Assembly (NCBI GenBank): GCA_902587145.1
Contig: CACIKD010000003.1
Coordinates: 22,014-86,013 of the forward strand
Direction: 5' to 3'
DNA length: 64,000 nt
Origin: an uncultured Pelagibacteraceae bacterium
GTDB taxonomy: Bacteria; Pseudomonadota; Alphaproteobacteria; Pelagibacterales; Pelagibacteraceae
Shown one piece after another: positions 19,039 to 27,831 of this stretch. How positions within the stretch are numbered: position 1 is the first letter of the stretch; each line of letters starts with the position of its first letter. Made by a program: the position numbers and the translations under genes. The notes below the pieces were generated by a model. It made no database searches. It saw only the letters and a program-made list of their open reading frames with translations, and had not been told where the DNA came from.

Positions 19039-19971
19039 ATGATGAAAACTGCTTTATCTGTTGAAAACCTTTCCAAAGTATATTTGGGAGACAAAAAAAA
19101 GGCCACTAAGATTAATGCATTAAATAATATTACTCTTGAAGTGAAACAAGGTGAAATTTTTGGTTTATTGGGGCCTAACGGAGCTGGGAAAACGACTTTC
19201 TTAAGCATATTAGCTGGCACGGTTATTAAAACTAATGGCAAAGTAAATGTTTGGGGATTTGATCTTGATAAAAATCCAAGACAAGTTAGAGCGTCAATTG
19301 GTATCGTGCCTCAAGAGGTAAATTTAGATGCCTTTTTTAGTCCTAAAAAATTATTAGATTTACAAGCAGGTCTTTACGGAATTAAAAATAGTCAGAAAAT
19401 AACAGATACAATTTTAAAGTTAGTCTCTTTAGATGAACAGGCTGATAGTTATTCAAGAAATCTATCTGGAGGTATGAAAAGAAGATTATTAATTGCTAAA
19501 GCAATGGTCCATCAACCACCAATACTAGTTTTGGATGAACCAACTGCTGGGGTTGATGTAGAGCTGAGAAAAAACCTATGGAAAAATGTAAAAGAACTTA
19601 ACAAAATAGGTGTAACAATTATTTTAACTACTCACTATTTGTTTGAAGCTCAAGAAATGTGTGACCGTATCGCAATTATTAATAAGGGAAATTTAGTAGC
19701 TTTAGATACTACAAAAAAACTTTTAGATAGAATAAAAATAAAAAAAATTTTATTTAAATTAAAAAAGTTTGAAACGAATATTATTCTGAAACTTCCAAAT
19801 GTGAAGTTTTTTGTTGAGTCGAATGATACTATTGTTGTAAGTTACGAAAAAGATACAATTAATTTTGAAGAGTTAACGAATTACCTGAAAGAAAAAAACT
19901 TGAAAATACTCGATATTTCAATAGATGAAGGTGATCTTGAGGATGTTTTTATTCAGTTAACAAAAAACTAG
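19039..19971 (+). CDS. ABC transporter ATP-binding protein (ABC-2/YadG-like), without adjacent permease
   Basis: A 310-residue ABC ATPase with Walker A GPNGAGKTTF, signature LSGGMKRRLLIAKAM, Walker B PILVLDEPTAGVD and the H-loop in LTTHYLFEAQEM, then a ~90-residue C-terminal extension. The sequence VPQEVNLDAFFSPKKLL resembles the YadG/drug-exporter-type group that works with an ABC-2 permease such as YadH. No permease gene is adjacent; bioY follows 31 bp downstream instead. The signature is not that of ECF ATPases (BioM), so partnership with BioY is unlikely but not excluded. Confidence 0.85.
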   Translation: MMKTALSVENLSKVYLGDKKKATKINALNNITLEVKQGEIFGLLGPNGAGKTTFLSILAGTVIKTNGKVNVWGFDLDKNPRQVRASIGIVPQEVNLDAFFSPKKLLDLQAGLYGIKNSQKITDTILKLVSLDEQADSYSRNLSGGMKRRLLIAKAMVHQPPILVLDEPTAGVDVELRKNLWKNVKELNKIGVTIILTTHYLFEAQEMCDRIAIINKGNLVALDTTKKLLDRIKIKKILFKLKKFETNIILKLPNVKFFVESNDTIVVSYEKDTINFEELTNYLKEKNLKILDISIDEGDLEDVFIQLTKN

Positions 19972-20002
19972 ATAAATTCTTGAAATAAAGGTAAATTTAA
20001 AT

Positions 20003-20566
20003 ATGGAATCAGTAAAAAGTTTAAAACATATAAATATTCTTAAATACTTCCTAGTAATTTTGATAAGTTCAACTTTACTAGCAATTTCAGCAAAACTTAA
20101 AATACCATTTTATCCTGTGCCTATGACTATGCAAACATTTGTGGTGCTTTTGATAGGTGTTTGTTTTGGTTGGAAATTAGGAGGAACTATTATTACTTTT
20201 TATTTATTAGAAGGCATATTTGGTTTGCCTGTTTTTTCCGGGACACCTGAAAAGGGTTCAGGAGTAATATACTTTATTGGTCCAACTATGGGATATTTAA
20301 TAGGCTTTGTATTTGCTGCAATTCTTAGTGGTTTTTTTAAATTCGATAAAAATATTATTTTAAATTTTTTAAAATTAATTTTAAGCGTTAGTGTTATTTA
20401 CTTTTTAGGTATTGTTTGGCTTGGGTCTTTAATTGGATGGGATAAACCAATTATTGATTTAGGGGTAAAACCTTTTTTATTAGCTGAGCTTTTTAAGATA
20501 ACATTACTTTCATTAATAGTAACATTATTAAATGATAAACTGTCTATTTTGAAAAAGTGGCTGTAA
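20003..20566 (+). CDS. bioY: Biotin transporter BioY
   Basis: A 187-residue membrane protein with six hydrophobic segments and the BioY motifs YPVPMTMQTFVVLLIGVCFG and LEGIFGLPVFSG. BioY is the substrate-binding S component of ECF-type biotin uptake. It either works alone, or with the BioM ATPase and BioN, neither of which is encoded here. It lies 31 bp after an ABC-2-type ATPase gene and ends 2 bp from the convergent regA. Biotin uptake fits vitamin dependence of streamlined marine bacteria. Confidence 0.9.
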   Translation: MESVKSLKHINILKYFLVILISSTLLAISAKLKIPFYPVPMTMQTFVVLLIGVCFGWKLGGTIITFYLLEGIFGLPVFSGTPEKGSGVIYFIGPTMGYLIGFVFAAILSGFFKFDKNIILNFLKLILSVSVIYFLGIVWLGSLIGWDKPIIDLGVKPFLLAELFKITLLSLIVTLLNDKLSILKKWL

Positions 20567-20568
20567 GA

Positions 20569-21141
20569 CTATCTTGGTGATCTTTTGGATAAAATTCTCT
20601 GTAAAGTTCTTCGGTGCATTTTTAGACGTCTAGCGGTTTCAGAGACGTTTCTATTGCATAATTCAAAAACTCTATGAATATGCTCCCATTTTACTCTATC
20701 AGCTGACATTGGATTCTCAGGTGGTTTTGCTTTTGATTCTGGCGATGCCAATAAAGCTGATTCAACATCATCTGCATCAACAGGTTTAGCAATATAATCA
20801 ATTGCTCCTGCTTTTACAGCTGCCACAGCTGTTGGTAAGTTTCCATATCCGGTAAGCATTACAATTCGGCTGTCAGACTTGTGTTTGGAAAGCTCTTTTA
20901 TGACATCGAGCCCATTGCCATCTTCCAACCTAAGGTCTACTACAGCGAAATTAGGGGGTGTTTTTTTAACAATTTCAAGCCCTTCAGCCACAGTTTTGGC
21001 CTCTTTTACCACAAAACCTTTCTTTTCCATTGCTCTTGATAATCTTCCTCTAAGAGGATCGTCATCATCAAGGATTAACAAGGATTTATCTTGAAAATCA
21101 CCCAGATTTAGCTGAGGGGTTTGTAAATTTGTTTTTCTCAT
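20569..21141 (-). CDS. regA: Redox response regulator RegA/PrrA/ActR
   Basis: A 190-residue regulator with acidic pocket LDDDDPLRGRL, phospho-acceptor D69 in FAVVDLRLEDGNGLDV, signature KAGAIDYIAKPVDADDV, and a short C-terminal helix-turn-helix CNRNVSETARRLKMHRRTLQRIL of the Fis type. This is the classic RegA layout. RegA controls respiration, carbon and nitrogen genes according to redox state. Its kinase RegB lies at 24417-25706, separated by a polyamine operon on the other strand, and there is no senC next to it. Confidence 0.92.
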   Translation of the reverse strand: MRKTNLQTPQLNLGDFQDKSLLILDDDDPLRGRLSRAMEKKGFVVKEAKTVAEGLEIVKKTPPNFAVVDLRLEDGNGLDVIKELSKHKSDSRIVMLTGYGNLPTAVAAVKAGAIDYIAKPVDADDVESALLASPESKAKPPENPMSADRVKWEHIHRVFELCNRNVSETARRLKMHRRTLQRILSKRSPR

Positions 21142-21259
21142 AATTTGCTATATGGGTGCTCAAAGAGCATTTACAACCTCTTGGGAAAAAGATTCTAACA
21201 TATCAGCCTTGCATTTTTTACTTTACATAAGGTGAAAAAACACTAAAAGCGAAACAAAT

Positions 21260-21319
21260 AAGAGTTTTTTATAAATTTTTTGAAAGCTCTTTTGTGTTAA
21301 TTAATGGGGGACACATGAA
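21260..21319 (+). promoter_or_regulatory. Leader of the polyamine operon: hairpin plus four-codon mini-ORF
   Basis: A 10-bp imperfect inverted repeat (AAGAGTTTTT at 21260-21269 with GAAAGCTCTT at 21282-21291, two G-T pairs) precedes a mini-ORF ATG GGG GAC ACA TGA (21304-21318). The mini-ORF's stop lies 1 nt before the decarboxylase ATG. Its GGGGGA stretch doubles as the ribosome binding site of the decarboxylase. The rest of the 178-bp gap from regA shows no other clear feature. Confidence 0.35.
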
Positions 21320-22498
21320 ATGGAAAAATTTAATAGCGTTAACGAATTAGTTAACAAACTTAAACCAGTAAATCCTGTATACTGTATACGCCCAGATACC
21401 ATAAAAAATTCAATTAAAGTTTTTAAAGATAAGTTTCCAGGTAAAATATTATATGCTGTTAAGACCAATCCGAATGAATATGTTCTTAAACATATAATTA
21501 AAAACGGAGTGGAAAGATTTGACGTTGCCTCAATTAATGAGGTTAAACTTATAAGAAAACTTAGTCCTAAGTCAAAATTATACTTTATGCACCCTATTAA
21601 AAGCAGGGAGGACATTACATCCGCATATTTTGATTACAGTGTAAAAGATTTTTCTTTAGATACTAAAGAAGAGTTAATGAAAATACTGGATTCAACAAAA
21701 AATGCAAAAGACTTAAATTTGTTCGTAAGAATTACAGTTTCAAATGAGCATGCAGAATTAGACCTTTCAAGAAAATTTGGAGCTTTAACAGGAGAAGCTT
21801 TAGGTTTAGTGAGACTTTGTAAACAGCATGCAAAAAAATTAGGTATTAGTTTTCACGTAGGTTCTCAATGTATGCATAAGATTTCTTTTTCAAAAGGATT
21901 AAAGGAAATTTCAAATATAATCAAAAAAACAAAAATTGTACCTGATACTATTAACGTCGGTGGAGGATTTCCCTCTCTTTATCCTGATTTAAAACCTGAG
22001 CCTTTAGAAAATTACTTTGAAGAAATTAAAAAAGGTTTAGGTCAATTGAAACTTGAAAAAATGCCAGAAATTATTTGTGAGCCGGGAAGAGCGATAGTGG
22101 CTGAAAGTGGATCTACTATTGTACGAGTTAATCTGAGAAAGAAAAATAAACTTTACATTAATGATGGAACTTATGGGTCCTTATTTGATGCAGGTGTACC
22201 TAATTTTATATTACCAACAAGATTGATTACTAATGGCAGAATTCAATCTAAAAAGATAACAGCTTTTCAATTTTACGGTCCAACCTGTGATAGTTTAGAT
22301 TACATGAAAGGACCTTTTTTATTACCTAATAATATTAAAGAGGGTGACTATATTGAATTAGGACAATTAGGAGCTTACGGACTAACTTTTAGAACTAAAT
22401 TTAATGGTTTTTATTCAAATACTATTGTTGAGGTCAATGATAAACCAATAATGTCATTATACGACGATACTGGTAAATTTAATTACTTAGTAGCTTAA
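21320..22498 (+). CDS. Ornithine/lysine decarboxylase, fold-type III PLP (alanine-racemase fold)
   Basis: A 392-residue decarboxylase of the eukaryotic-ODC-like family. PLP lysine is K48 in LYAVKTNPNEYVL; the phosphate-binding glycines are in NVGGGFPSLYP, with EPGRAIVAESGS and HVGSQC further along. The catalytic cysteine/aspartate pair is in PTCDSLDY (C323, D324). It makes putrescine from ornithine, and perhaps cadaverine from lysine. It heads a three-gene operon with a deoxyhypusine-synthase-like gene (1-bp overlap) and an arginase-family gene, so its role is polyamine synthesis. Ornithine versus lysine preference is not decided by what I can see. Confidence 0.9.
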   Translation: MEKFNSVNELVNKLKPVNPVYCIRPDTIKNSIKVFKDKFPGKILYAVKTNPNEYVLKHIIKNGVERFDVASINEVKLIRKLSPKSKLYFMHPIKSREDITSAYFDYSVKDFSLDTKEELMKILDSTKNAKDLNLFVRITVSNEHAELDLSRKFGALTGEALGLVRLCKQHAKKLGISFHVGSQCMHKISFSKGLKEISNIIKKTKIVPDTINVGGGFPSLYPDLKPEPLENYFEEIKKGLGQLKLEKMPEIICEPGRAIVAESGSTIVRVNLRKKNKLYINDGTYGSLFDAGVPNFILPTRLITNGRIQSKKITAFQFYGPTCDSLDYMKGPFLLPNNIKEGDYIELGQLGAYGLTFRTKFNGFYSNTIVEVNDKPIMSLYDDTGKFNYLVA

Positions 22499-23544
22499 TG
22501 AATAAAAAAAGTAGTTCTGCTGCAGGACATAACAAAAAATCGTTTCTAAACAAACCTGTTGAACATATAGATATAACAAAATTTGACTCTCGAGAAATAA
22601 TTGAGTCTATGAGTAAAATGTCATTTACTTCAAGAGATACAGCTAACGCTTCAAAAATATTTAATGAAATGATTGAGGACAAGTCTTGTTCAATTTTTTT
22701 GACTTTAGCAGGCTCTACTTCAGCTGGTGGTTGTATGAAATTATATTCTGATTTAGTTAAGTACAATATGGTAGACGCTATTGTCGCTACAGGGGCTTCT
22801 ATTGTGGATATGGATTTTTTTGAGGCTTTAGGTTTCAAACATTATCAAGGCTCACAGTTCGAAAATGACACCAAGTTAAGAGAAAACTACGTTGATAGAA
22901 TATACGATACATATATCGATGAAGAAGAACTACAAGCTTGTGATCAAAAGATATGTGACATTGCAAATTCTTTAGAGCCTAAAACTTATACATCAAGAGA
23001 ATTTATTAATGAAATGGGTAAGTATTTAAAAAAAAATTCAAAAAAGAAGGGTTCTTTAATCGAGACTGCTTATGATAACAATGTCCCAATTTTTTGTCCG
23101 GCATTTACAGATAGTTCAGCCGGTTTTGGATTAGTGATGCATCAGGAACAAAATCCAAAAAAACACCTTACAATTGATTCAATAAGAGAATTTAGAGAAT
23201 TAACAGAAATTAAACTTAGATCTAAACAATCTGGTCTACTCATGGTTGGTGGAGGAGTGCCAAAAAACTTTATACAAGACACAGTTGTGTGTGCAGAGCT
23301 TCTGGGTAAGAAAGTAGATATGCATAAATATGCTATTCAAATAACCGTTGCTGATACTCGGGATGGTGCGTGCAGCAGCTCAACTCTCAAAGAAGCAAGT
23401 TCTTGGGGCAAAGTTGATATATCTAAAGAGCAAATGGTTTTTGCTGAAGCAACTAGTGTATTACCGTTAATTGCAAGCGATGCTTTTCATAGACAAAATT
23501 GGAAAAAGAGAGAAAAAAGAGAATTTTCCAAAATCTTTAAATAA
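22498..23544 (+). CDS. Deoxyhypusine-synthase-like protein, probable homospermidine synthase
   Basis: A 348-residue homologue of deoxyhypusine synthase. The lysine that forms the enzyme-imine intermediate is conserved in EASSWGKV (K305). The family NAD site regions LAGSTSAGG and GDxRDG-like ADTRDGACSS are present. Bacteria lack the eIF5A substrate of the eukaryotic enzyme, and bacterial members are known to act as homospermidine synthases on putrescine and spermidine. At the position of the eukaryotic KHH catalytic histidine this protein reads PKNF (N257), as in other bacterial relatives I recall. Neighbours supply putrescine. Product identity is inferred. Confidence 0.85.
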   Translation: MNKKSSSAAGHNKKSFLNKPVEHIDITKFDSREIIESMSKMSFTSRDTANASKIFNEMIEDKSCSIFLTLAGSTSAGGCMKLYSDLVKYNMVDAIVATGASIVDMDFFEALGFKHYQGSQFENDTKLRENYVDRIYDTYIDEEELQACDQKICDIANSLEPKTYTSREFINEMGKYLKKNSKKKGSLIETAYDNNVPIFCPAFTDSSAGFGLVMHQEQNPKKHLTIDSIREFRELTEIKLRSKQSGLLMVGGGVPKNFIQDTVVCAELLGKKVDMHKYAIQITVADTRDGACSSSTLKEASSWGKVDISKEQMVFAEATSVLPLIASDAFHRQNWKKREKREFSKIFK

Positions 23545-23545
23545 A

Positions 23546-24442
23546 ATGAATTTTCTAAAACAAAAAGATGGGTTTTTGGGATATGAAGCCAATACAAGAA
23601 CCAAAAGTAAAGTTGTTGTTGTGCCATTTGGATTAGAAAAAACAGTATCATACGGTGGGGGAACTAAAAATGCACCAAAGGAAATTATTAAAGCTTCTCA
23701 TCAGGTTGAATTATTTGATGAAGAACTTGGTAAAGAAACATTTAAATATATAGGTATTAAAACTTTAAAATCTTTTAGAATAAAAAATCAAATTAAGTCC
23801 GCGCTGACTCAAATAGCAAGTTTAATTGAAAAAATTCTCTCAAAAAAATTATTCCCACTTGTATTAGGGGGAGAACATTCTATAACTAGTGGATCAATTA
23901 GACCATTCGTGAAAAGATTTAAAAGCCTTTATATTCTTCATTTTGATGCTCATGCAGATTTAAGACAGCAGTATGACGGAGAAAAATACTCCCATGCGAC
24001 AGCAATAAGAAGATGTCTAGATTTCAAGAATGTAAAAGTTATATCATTTGGTATCAGAAATTTATCCAAAGAAGAAATGACTTTTTATAATAAAAACAGA
24101 AAAAGAATTAAAATTTTTTGGGGTAATAAAAAAAATGAATGGAAAATTTCTGAAATTCGTAAAATTTTCAAAAATAAGAATGTTTATATCACGTTTGATG
24201 TAGACGGCTTTGACTCAAGTTTAATGCCGGCAACTGGCACGCCAGAACCAGGTGGAATGTTTTGGAACGATGTGATGCCTATTTTAAAAAACGTATGCTC
24301 AGTTTCTAATGTAGTAGGTGCAGACATAAATGAACTTGCGCCCATTAAAAACTTTAATTCTTGCAATTTTTTAGTAGCAAAACTTGCTTATAAAATAATA
24401 TCTTATGTATTCGAGTTTAAGACGAAATATTCAAATCGTTAA
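23546..24442 (+). CDS. Arginase/agmatinase family ureohydrolase
   Basis: A 298-residue binuclear-manganese hydrolase. Metal ligands are visible in GGEHSITSG, LHFDAHADLRQQY and TFDVDGFDSS, with PATGTPEPGG following. The position in a polyamine operon favours agmatinase (agmatine to putrescine plus urea), giving a second putrescine source beside the decarboxylase. No arginine decarboxylase is seen here, so agmatine would come from elsewhere. Guanidinobutyrase and related activities cannot be excluded. I chose the ATG at 23546, 1 bp after the preceding stop. The 3' end overlaps the convergent regB by 26 bp. Confidence 0.85.
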   Translation: MNFLKQKDGFLGYEANTRTKSKVVVVPFGLEKTVSYGGGTKNAPKEIIKASHQVELFDEELGKETFKYIGIKTLKSFRIKNQIKSALTQIASLIEKILSKKLFPLVLGGEHSITSGSIRPFVKRFKSLYILHFDAHADLRQQYDGEKYSHATAIRRCLDFKNVKVISFGIRNLSKEEMTFYNKNRKRIKIFWGNKKNEWKISEIRKIFKNKNVYITFDVDGFDSSLMPATGTPEPGGMFWNDVMPILKNVCSVSNVVGADINELAPIKNFNSCNFLVAKLAYKIISYVFEFKTKYSNR

Positions 24443-25706
24443 TTGTCCACTTTATTTTCACTCTAGCACCATTCAGAACACCACCATTTTCAAAAGATAT
24501 TACTGCTGATTTTCTTTCTAATAAAGTTTTACCCAAAAAAGTCCCTAGTCCCAACCCTGCATTATTTTTTGATAATTTTGATCTAGATTTTATATAAGGT
24601 TCGCCTAATGCTTTAATTATATCTTCAGGAAAACCTGGGCCATCGTCATCTATATATATATATAAATTAATATTGTCACTGACTATTGATATAATTATCT
24701 CTTGATTTGCAAATTTTACTGCGTTTCCAATGAAGTTTCTTAAACCGTAAATAAGTTCTGGGTTTCTCTTAATTTCTATTTTATTAATATCTTTATCAGT
24801 GTTTAATTTTAAAATTTTTTCTGAGGATTCTTTGAAAGATTTTATTATTTCTTCTAACAGGTCTTCAAAACTCATAGAGCTTAGAAATTCATCGCTAATA
24901 ATTTTTTTTTGAGAAATATTCTTAAGAATTTCACTACATCTCTTTGTTTGACTTATTAATAAGTCAATATCCTTTGTAAGTTTGGATTTATCACCGACCT
25001 CTTTTCTCATCTCTTTGGAAACCACAGATATTGTAGCTAATGGTGTACCAAGTGAATGGGCTGCGGCAGCTGCTTGACCACCTAAAGATTCTAGCTCATA
25101 TTCTTTAGCCAATATTTGTTGAAGTTTATTAAGTGCATCAGATCTTTTTTTTGTTTCTCCGGCAAATCTAATGCCAAAATAACTTAAAAATATAAGACCA
25201 ATTATTAAAGAAATTAATATTCCTGTTACATAATAATTTGGAAATGAAAGTACGTATTCTTCCATTCCAGGTAAAGGCATTTTAAAAAATGTCAATACAA
25301 ACAATAAAATAATTGTTAATGATCCAAGTATAATAGTGCTCCCCATGCTTAAAAAAGTGGAAGAAACAATCGTAGGAACTATCAAAAGAATTGCAAACGG
25401 GTTAAAGATGCCCCCTGTTAAAAATAATAAAAAACTTAATTGTACAATATCATACATAAGAAATGATCTAGAATATGCGTCTTTGAGCAAAGTCGCTTTA
25501 AGACCAAATTGTAAATATAAGTTAGTGAAAAATCCTACAACTATAATTAAATGACAAAGTAAAATTGGGAAATTTAAATCAAGAAAAAAATAAACTAAAT
25601 TGACTGAAAAAACTTGACCAAAAATAGCAATCCATCTTAAAATTACTAGCGTTTTTTTATCTAAATTTAGGTTTTCTTCTAACCTGAAAATAGTAGCAAA
25701 ATCCAT
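24417..25706 (-). CDS. regB: Redox sensor histidine kinase RegB/PrrB
   Basis: A 429-residue kinase with six hydrophobic segments (about 24-180), including the ubiquinone-binding heptad GGIFNPF (residues 98-104). The phosphorylation site is GGQAAAAAHSLGTPLATI (H217), followed by the redox-active cysteine position QTKRCSEIL (C257) and an HATPase_c domain with DDDGPGFPED and NAGLGLGTFLGK. All these mark RegB. One oddity: the residue after the phospho-accepting histidine is Ser where I expect Glu (AHELGTPL). It follows gyrB by 5 bp. Its partner RegA lies 3.3 kb away beyond a polyamine operon. Confidence 0.92.
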   Translation of the reverse strand: MDFATIFRLEENLNLDKKTLVILRWIAIFGQVFSVNLVYFFLDLNFPILLCHLIIVVGFFTNLYLQFGLKATLLKDAYSRSFLMYDIVQLSFLLFLTGGIFNPFAILLIVPTIVSSTFLSMGSTIILGSLTIILLFVLTFFKMPLPGMEEYVLSFPNYYVTGILISLIIGLIFLSYFGIRFAGETKKRSDALNKLQQILAKEYELESLGGQAAAAAHSLGTPLATISVVSKEMRKEVGDKSKLTKDIDLLISQTKRCSEILKNISQKKIISDEFLSSMSFEDLLEEIIKSFKESSEKILKLNTDKDINKIEIKRNPELIYGLRNFIGNAVKFANQEIIISIVSDNINLYIYIDDDGPGFPEDIIKALGEPYIKSRSKLSKNNAGLGLGTFLGKTLLERKSAVISFENGGVLNGARVKIKWTINDLNISS

Positions 25707-25711
25707 AGGGT

Positions 25712-27781
25712 TTATATATCTAAGTTAGCTACATCCAGTGCGTTACTAGTTATAAAATCTCTTCTAGGAGCAACTTCATCACCCATTAAAATACCTATTA
25801 TTTTTTGGTCTTCTTTTGACTTTTCTTTAGTACCGTTGGAATATTGCACTTTTAGTAAATTTCTATTATCTGGATTTAATGTAGTTTGCCATAGCTCCTC
25901 TGGGTTCATTTCTCCTAGGCCTTTAAATCTTTGAATTATGAACTTTTGCTTTTCTTGTTCTAAAATTTTATTTATTTCTTTAGTTGTCAATTTTCCTTTT
26001 TTTTCTTTAGCATTAGAATTTTTAATAATATAATTTTCTAAATCCTTTTCGTCTTTCATATAAAAACTTTTATTGCTTTTCGTTATCTTAAATAATGGCG
26101 GTTGTGCTAAATATAAATGACCATTTTCTATTAGTTGATTAAATGGATAATTGTTAAAAAAAGTTAAAAGTAAAGTTCTTATGTGAGAACCATCTACATC
26201 GGCATCTGTCATGATTATAATTTTCTCGTATCTTAAATTTTCAATATCAAAGTCTTTTGAGCCCGTCCCTAATGCATTAATTAATGTTACGATCTCATTG
26301 GAAGACATCATTTTGGAAAGAGCTTTGGTTTCATTTTCGGCAGTTTTTCCTGCGTTCCTACCATTTGTATTTACATAGGTATTAAGTATCTTACCTCTTA
26401 ATGGCAAAACAGCCTGAAACTCTCTATTTCTTCCTTGTTTAGCTGAACCTCCTGCAGAGTCACCCTCAACAATATAAAGTTCAGTTCCCTCTTTTTTAGA
26501 AATTTGACAATCAGCAAGTTTGCCTGGTAGCCCTGTTATTTCAAAACTTCCCTTTCTTCGAATATTATCTCTAGCTTTTCTAGCAACATCTCTTGCTACA
26601 GCCGCTTGAGTAATTTTTTCCAGAACATTTCTAATAGTTGAAGGATTTTGATCGAACCACATTGATATTTTATCATTAATTATACTTTCGACTATAAGAC
26701 GTATTTCGGATGAAACTAGTTTGTCTTTAGTTTGGGATGAAAATTTAGGATCTGGCATTTTAATAGAAAGGACGACGGTTAAACCCTCTTTAATATCTTC
26801 ACCAGTGAGAGATAATTTGTTTTTCTTGTTATACTCATTTGAATATTTATTAACCACTCTTGTTAATGCACTTCTAAATCCTAATAAATGAGTTCCCCCG
26901 TCCTTTTGATGAATATTGTTGGTAAAAGCCATTACCTCTTCAGAATAACCAGCATTCCATTCTAAAGAGCATTCTACACTTACATCATCTTTATTTGCGG
27001 AAATATAAATTGGTTTTTTAAATACTGCTTTTTCATTTTTGTTTGCTAAAATAGGTTTTTTTTGATTAATAAATTGAACAAATTCTAATATACCTCCATC
27101 GAATTTATTTTCATATTTTTTTTGTTTTGAAGATGTTTTGTCAATTAATGTCAGGCTTATTCCTCTATTTAAAAATGCTAATTCCCTCATTCTTTTTTGT
27201 AATACTGAAGAACTAAATTTTATTGATGAAAATATTTCTTTGGATGGTAGAAAAGTAATGCTTGTTCCCCTTTTTGAAGATTTACCTATTTTTTTAAGTG
27301 GCTTTAACGATTTGCCATTTTCAAACTCGATAAAGTATTCAACTCCATCCCTAAAGATTCTTAATTCAAGTTTTTCTGAAAGTGCGTTAACCACAGATAC
27401 ACCAACACCATGAAGACCACCTGAAACTTTATAGGAGTCATGATCAAATTTTCCACCAGCATGGAGTTGAGTCATAATAACTTCTGCCGCAGACATCTTT
27501 TCACCTTTATGCATATCGATGGGTATTCCTCTTCCATCATCTTCGACTGAGATAGTATTGTTTGAATTCATAAAAACGGAAATATTTTTACAGTATCCCC
27601 CAAGAGCTTCATCTATTGAATTATCAAGAACTTCAAAGACCATGTGGTGTAGACCGGTTCCATCGTCTGTGTCACCTATATACATTCCAGGTCTTTTTCT
27701 TACAGCGTCTAAACCCTTTAGAACTTTTATTGATGATGCGCTATAGTCGTTTTTTTTATTTAATTGAGATTGTTTTGACAT
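25712..27781 (-). CDS. gyrB: DNA gyrase subunit B
   Basis: A 689-residue type IIA topoisomerase ATPase subunit. GHKL domain motifs are LEVLDNSIDEAL-like FEVLDNSIDEAL and DDGRGIPIDMHKGE. Toprim motifs are YIVEGDSAGGSAKQGR and IMTDADVDGSHIRTL, and the C terminus is QRFKGLGEMNPEELWQTT. It is shorter than E. coli GyrB (804) because the Toprim insertion is absent. The N-terminal MSKQ and YGDTDDGTG-type loop are typical of GyrB rather than ParE. It follows dnaN across a 134-bp gap where recF commonly sits. Confidence 0.95.
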   Translation of the reverse strand: MSKQSQLNKKNDYSASSIKVLKGLDAVRKRPGMYIGDTDDGTGLHHMVFEVLDNSIDEALGGYCKNISVFMNSNNTISVEDDGRGIPIDMHKGEKMSAAEVIMTQLHAGGKFDHDSYKVSGGLHGVGVSVVNALSEKLELRIFRDGVEYFIEFENGKSLKPLKKIGKSSKRGTSITFLPSKEIFSSIKFSSSVLQKRMRELAFLNRGISLTLIDKTSSKQKKYENKFDGGILEFVQFINQKKPILANKNEKAVFKKPIYISANKDDVSVECSLEWNAGYSEEVMAFTNNIHQKDGGTHLLGFRSALTRVVNKYSNEYNKKNKLSLTGEDIKEGLTVVLSIKMPDPKFSSQTKDKLVSSEIRLIVESIINDKISMWFDQNPSTIRNVLEKITQAAVARDVARKARDNIRRKGSFEITGLPGKLADCQISKKEGTELYIVEGDSAGGSAKQGRNREFQAVLPLRGKILNTYVNTNGRNAGKTAENETKALSKMMSSNEIVTLINALGTGSKDFDIENLRYEKIIIMTDADVDGSHIRTLLLTFFNNYPFNQLIENGHLYLAQPPLFKITKSNKSFYMKDEKDLENYIIKNSNAKEKKGKLTTKEINKILEQEKQKFIIQRFKGLGEMNPEELWQTTLNPDNRNLLKVQYSNGTKEKSKEDQKIIGILMGDEVAPRRDFITSNALDVANLDI

Positions 27782-27801
27782 TTAATTTTTTAAATTTTAA
27801 T

Positions 27802-27831
27802 TTTATATCATTTTTTGTAAATAATATACAA
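27802..27831 (-). promoter_or_regulatory. Candidate gyrB promoter with adjacent 10-bp palindrome
   Basis: On the minus strand TTGTAT (27826-27831) and TATAAA (27802-27807) are separated by 18 bp, about 20 bp before the gyrB start. A perfect palindrome ATCAGCTGAT (27831-27840) abuts the -35 element. No ribosome binding site is apparent. The remaining part of the 134-bp dnaN-gyrB gap shows no gene. Confidence 0.4.
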
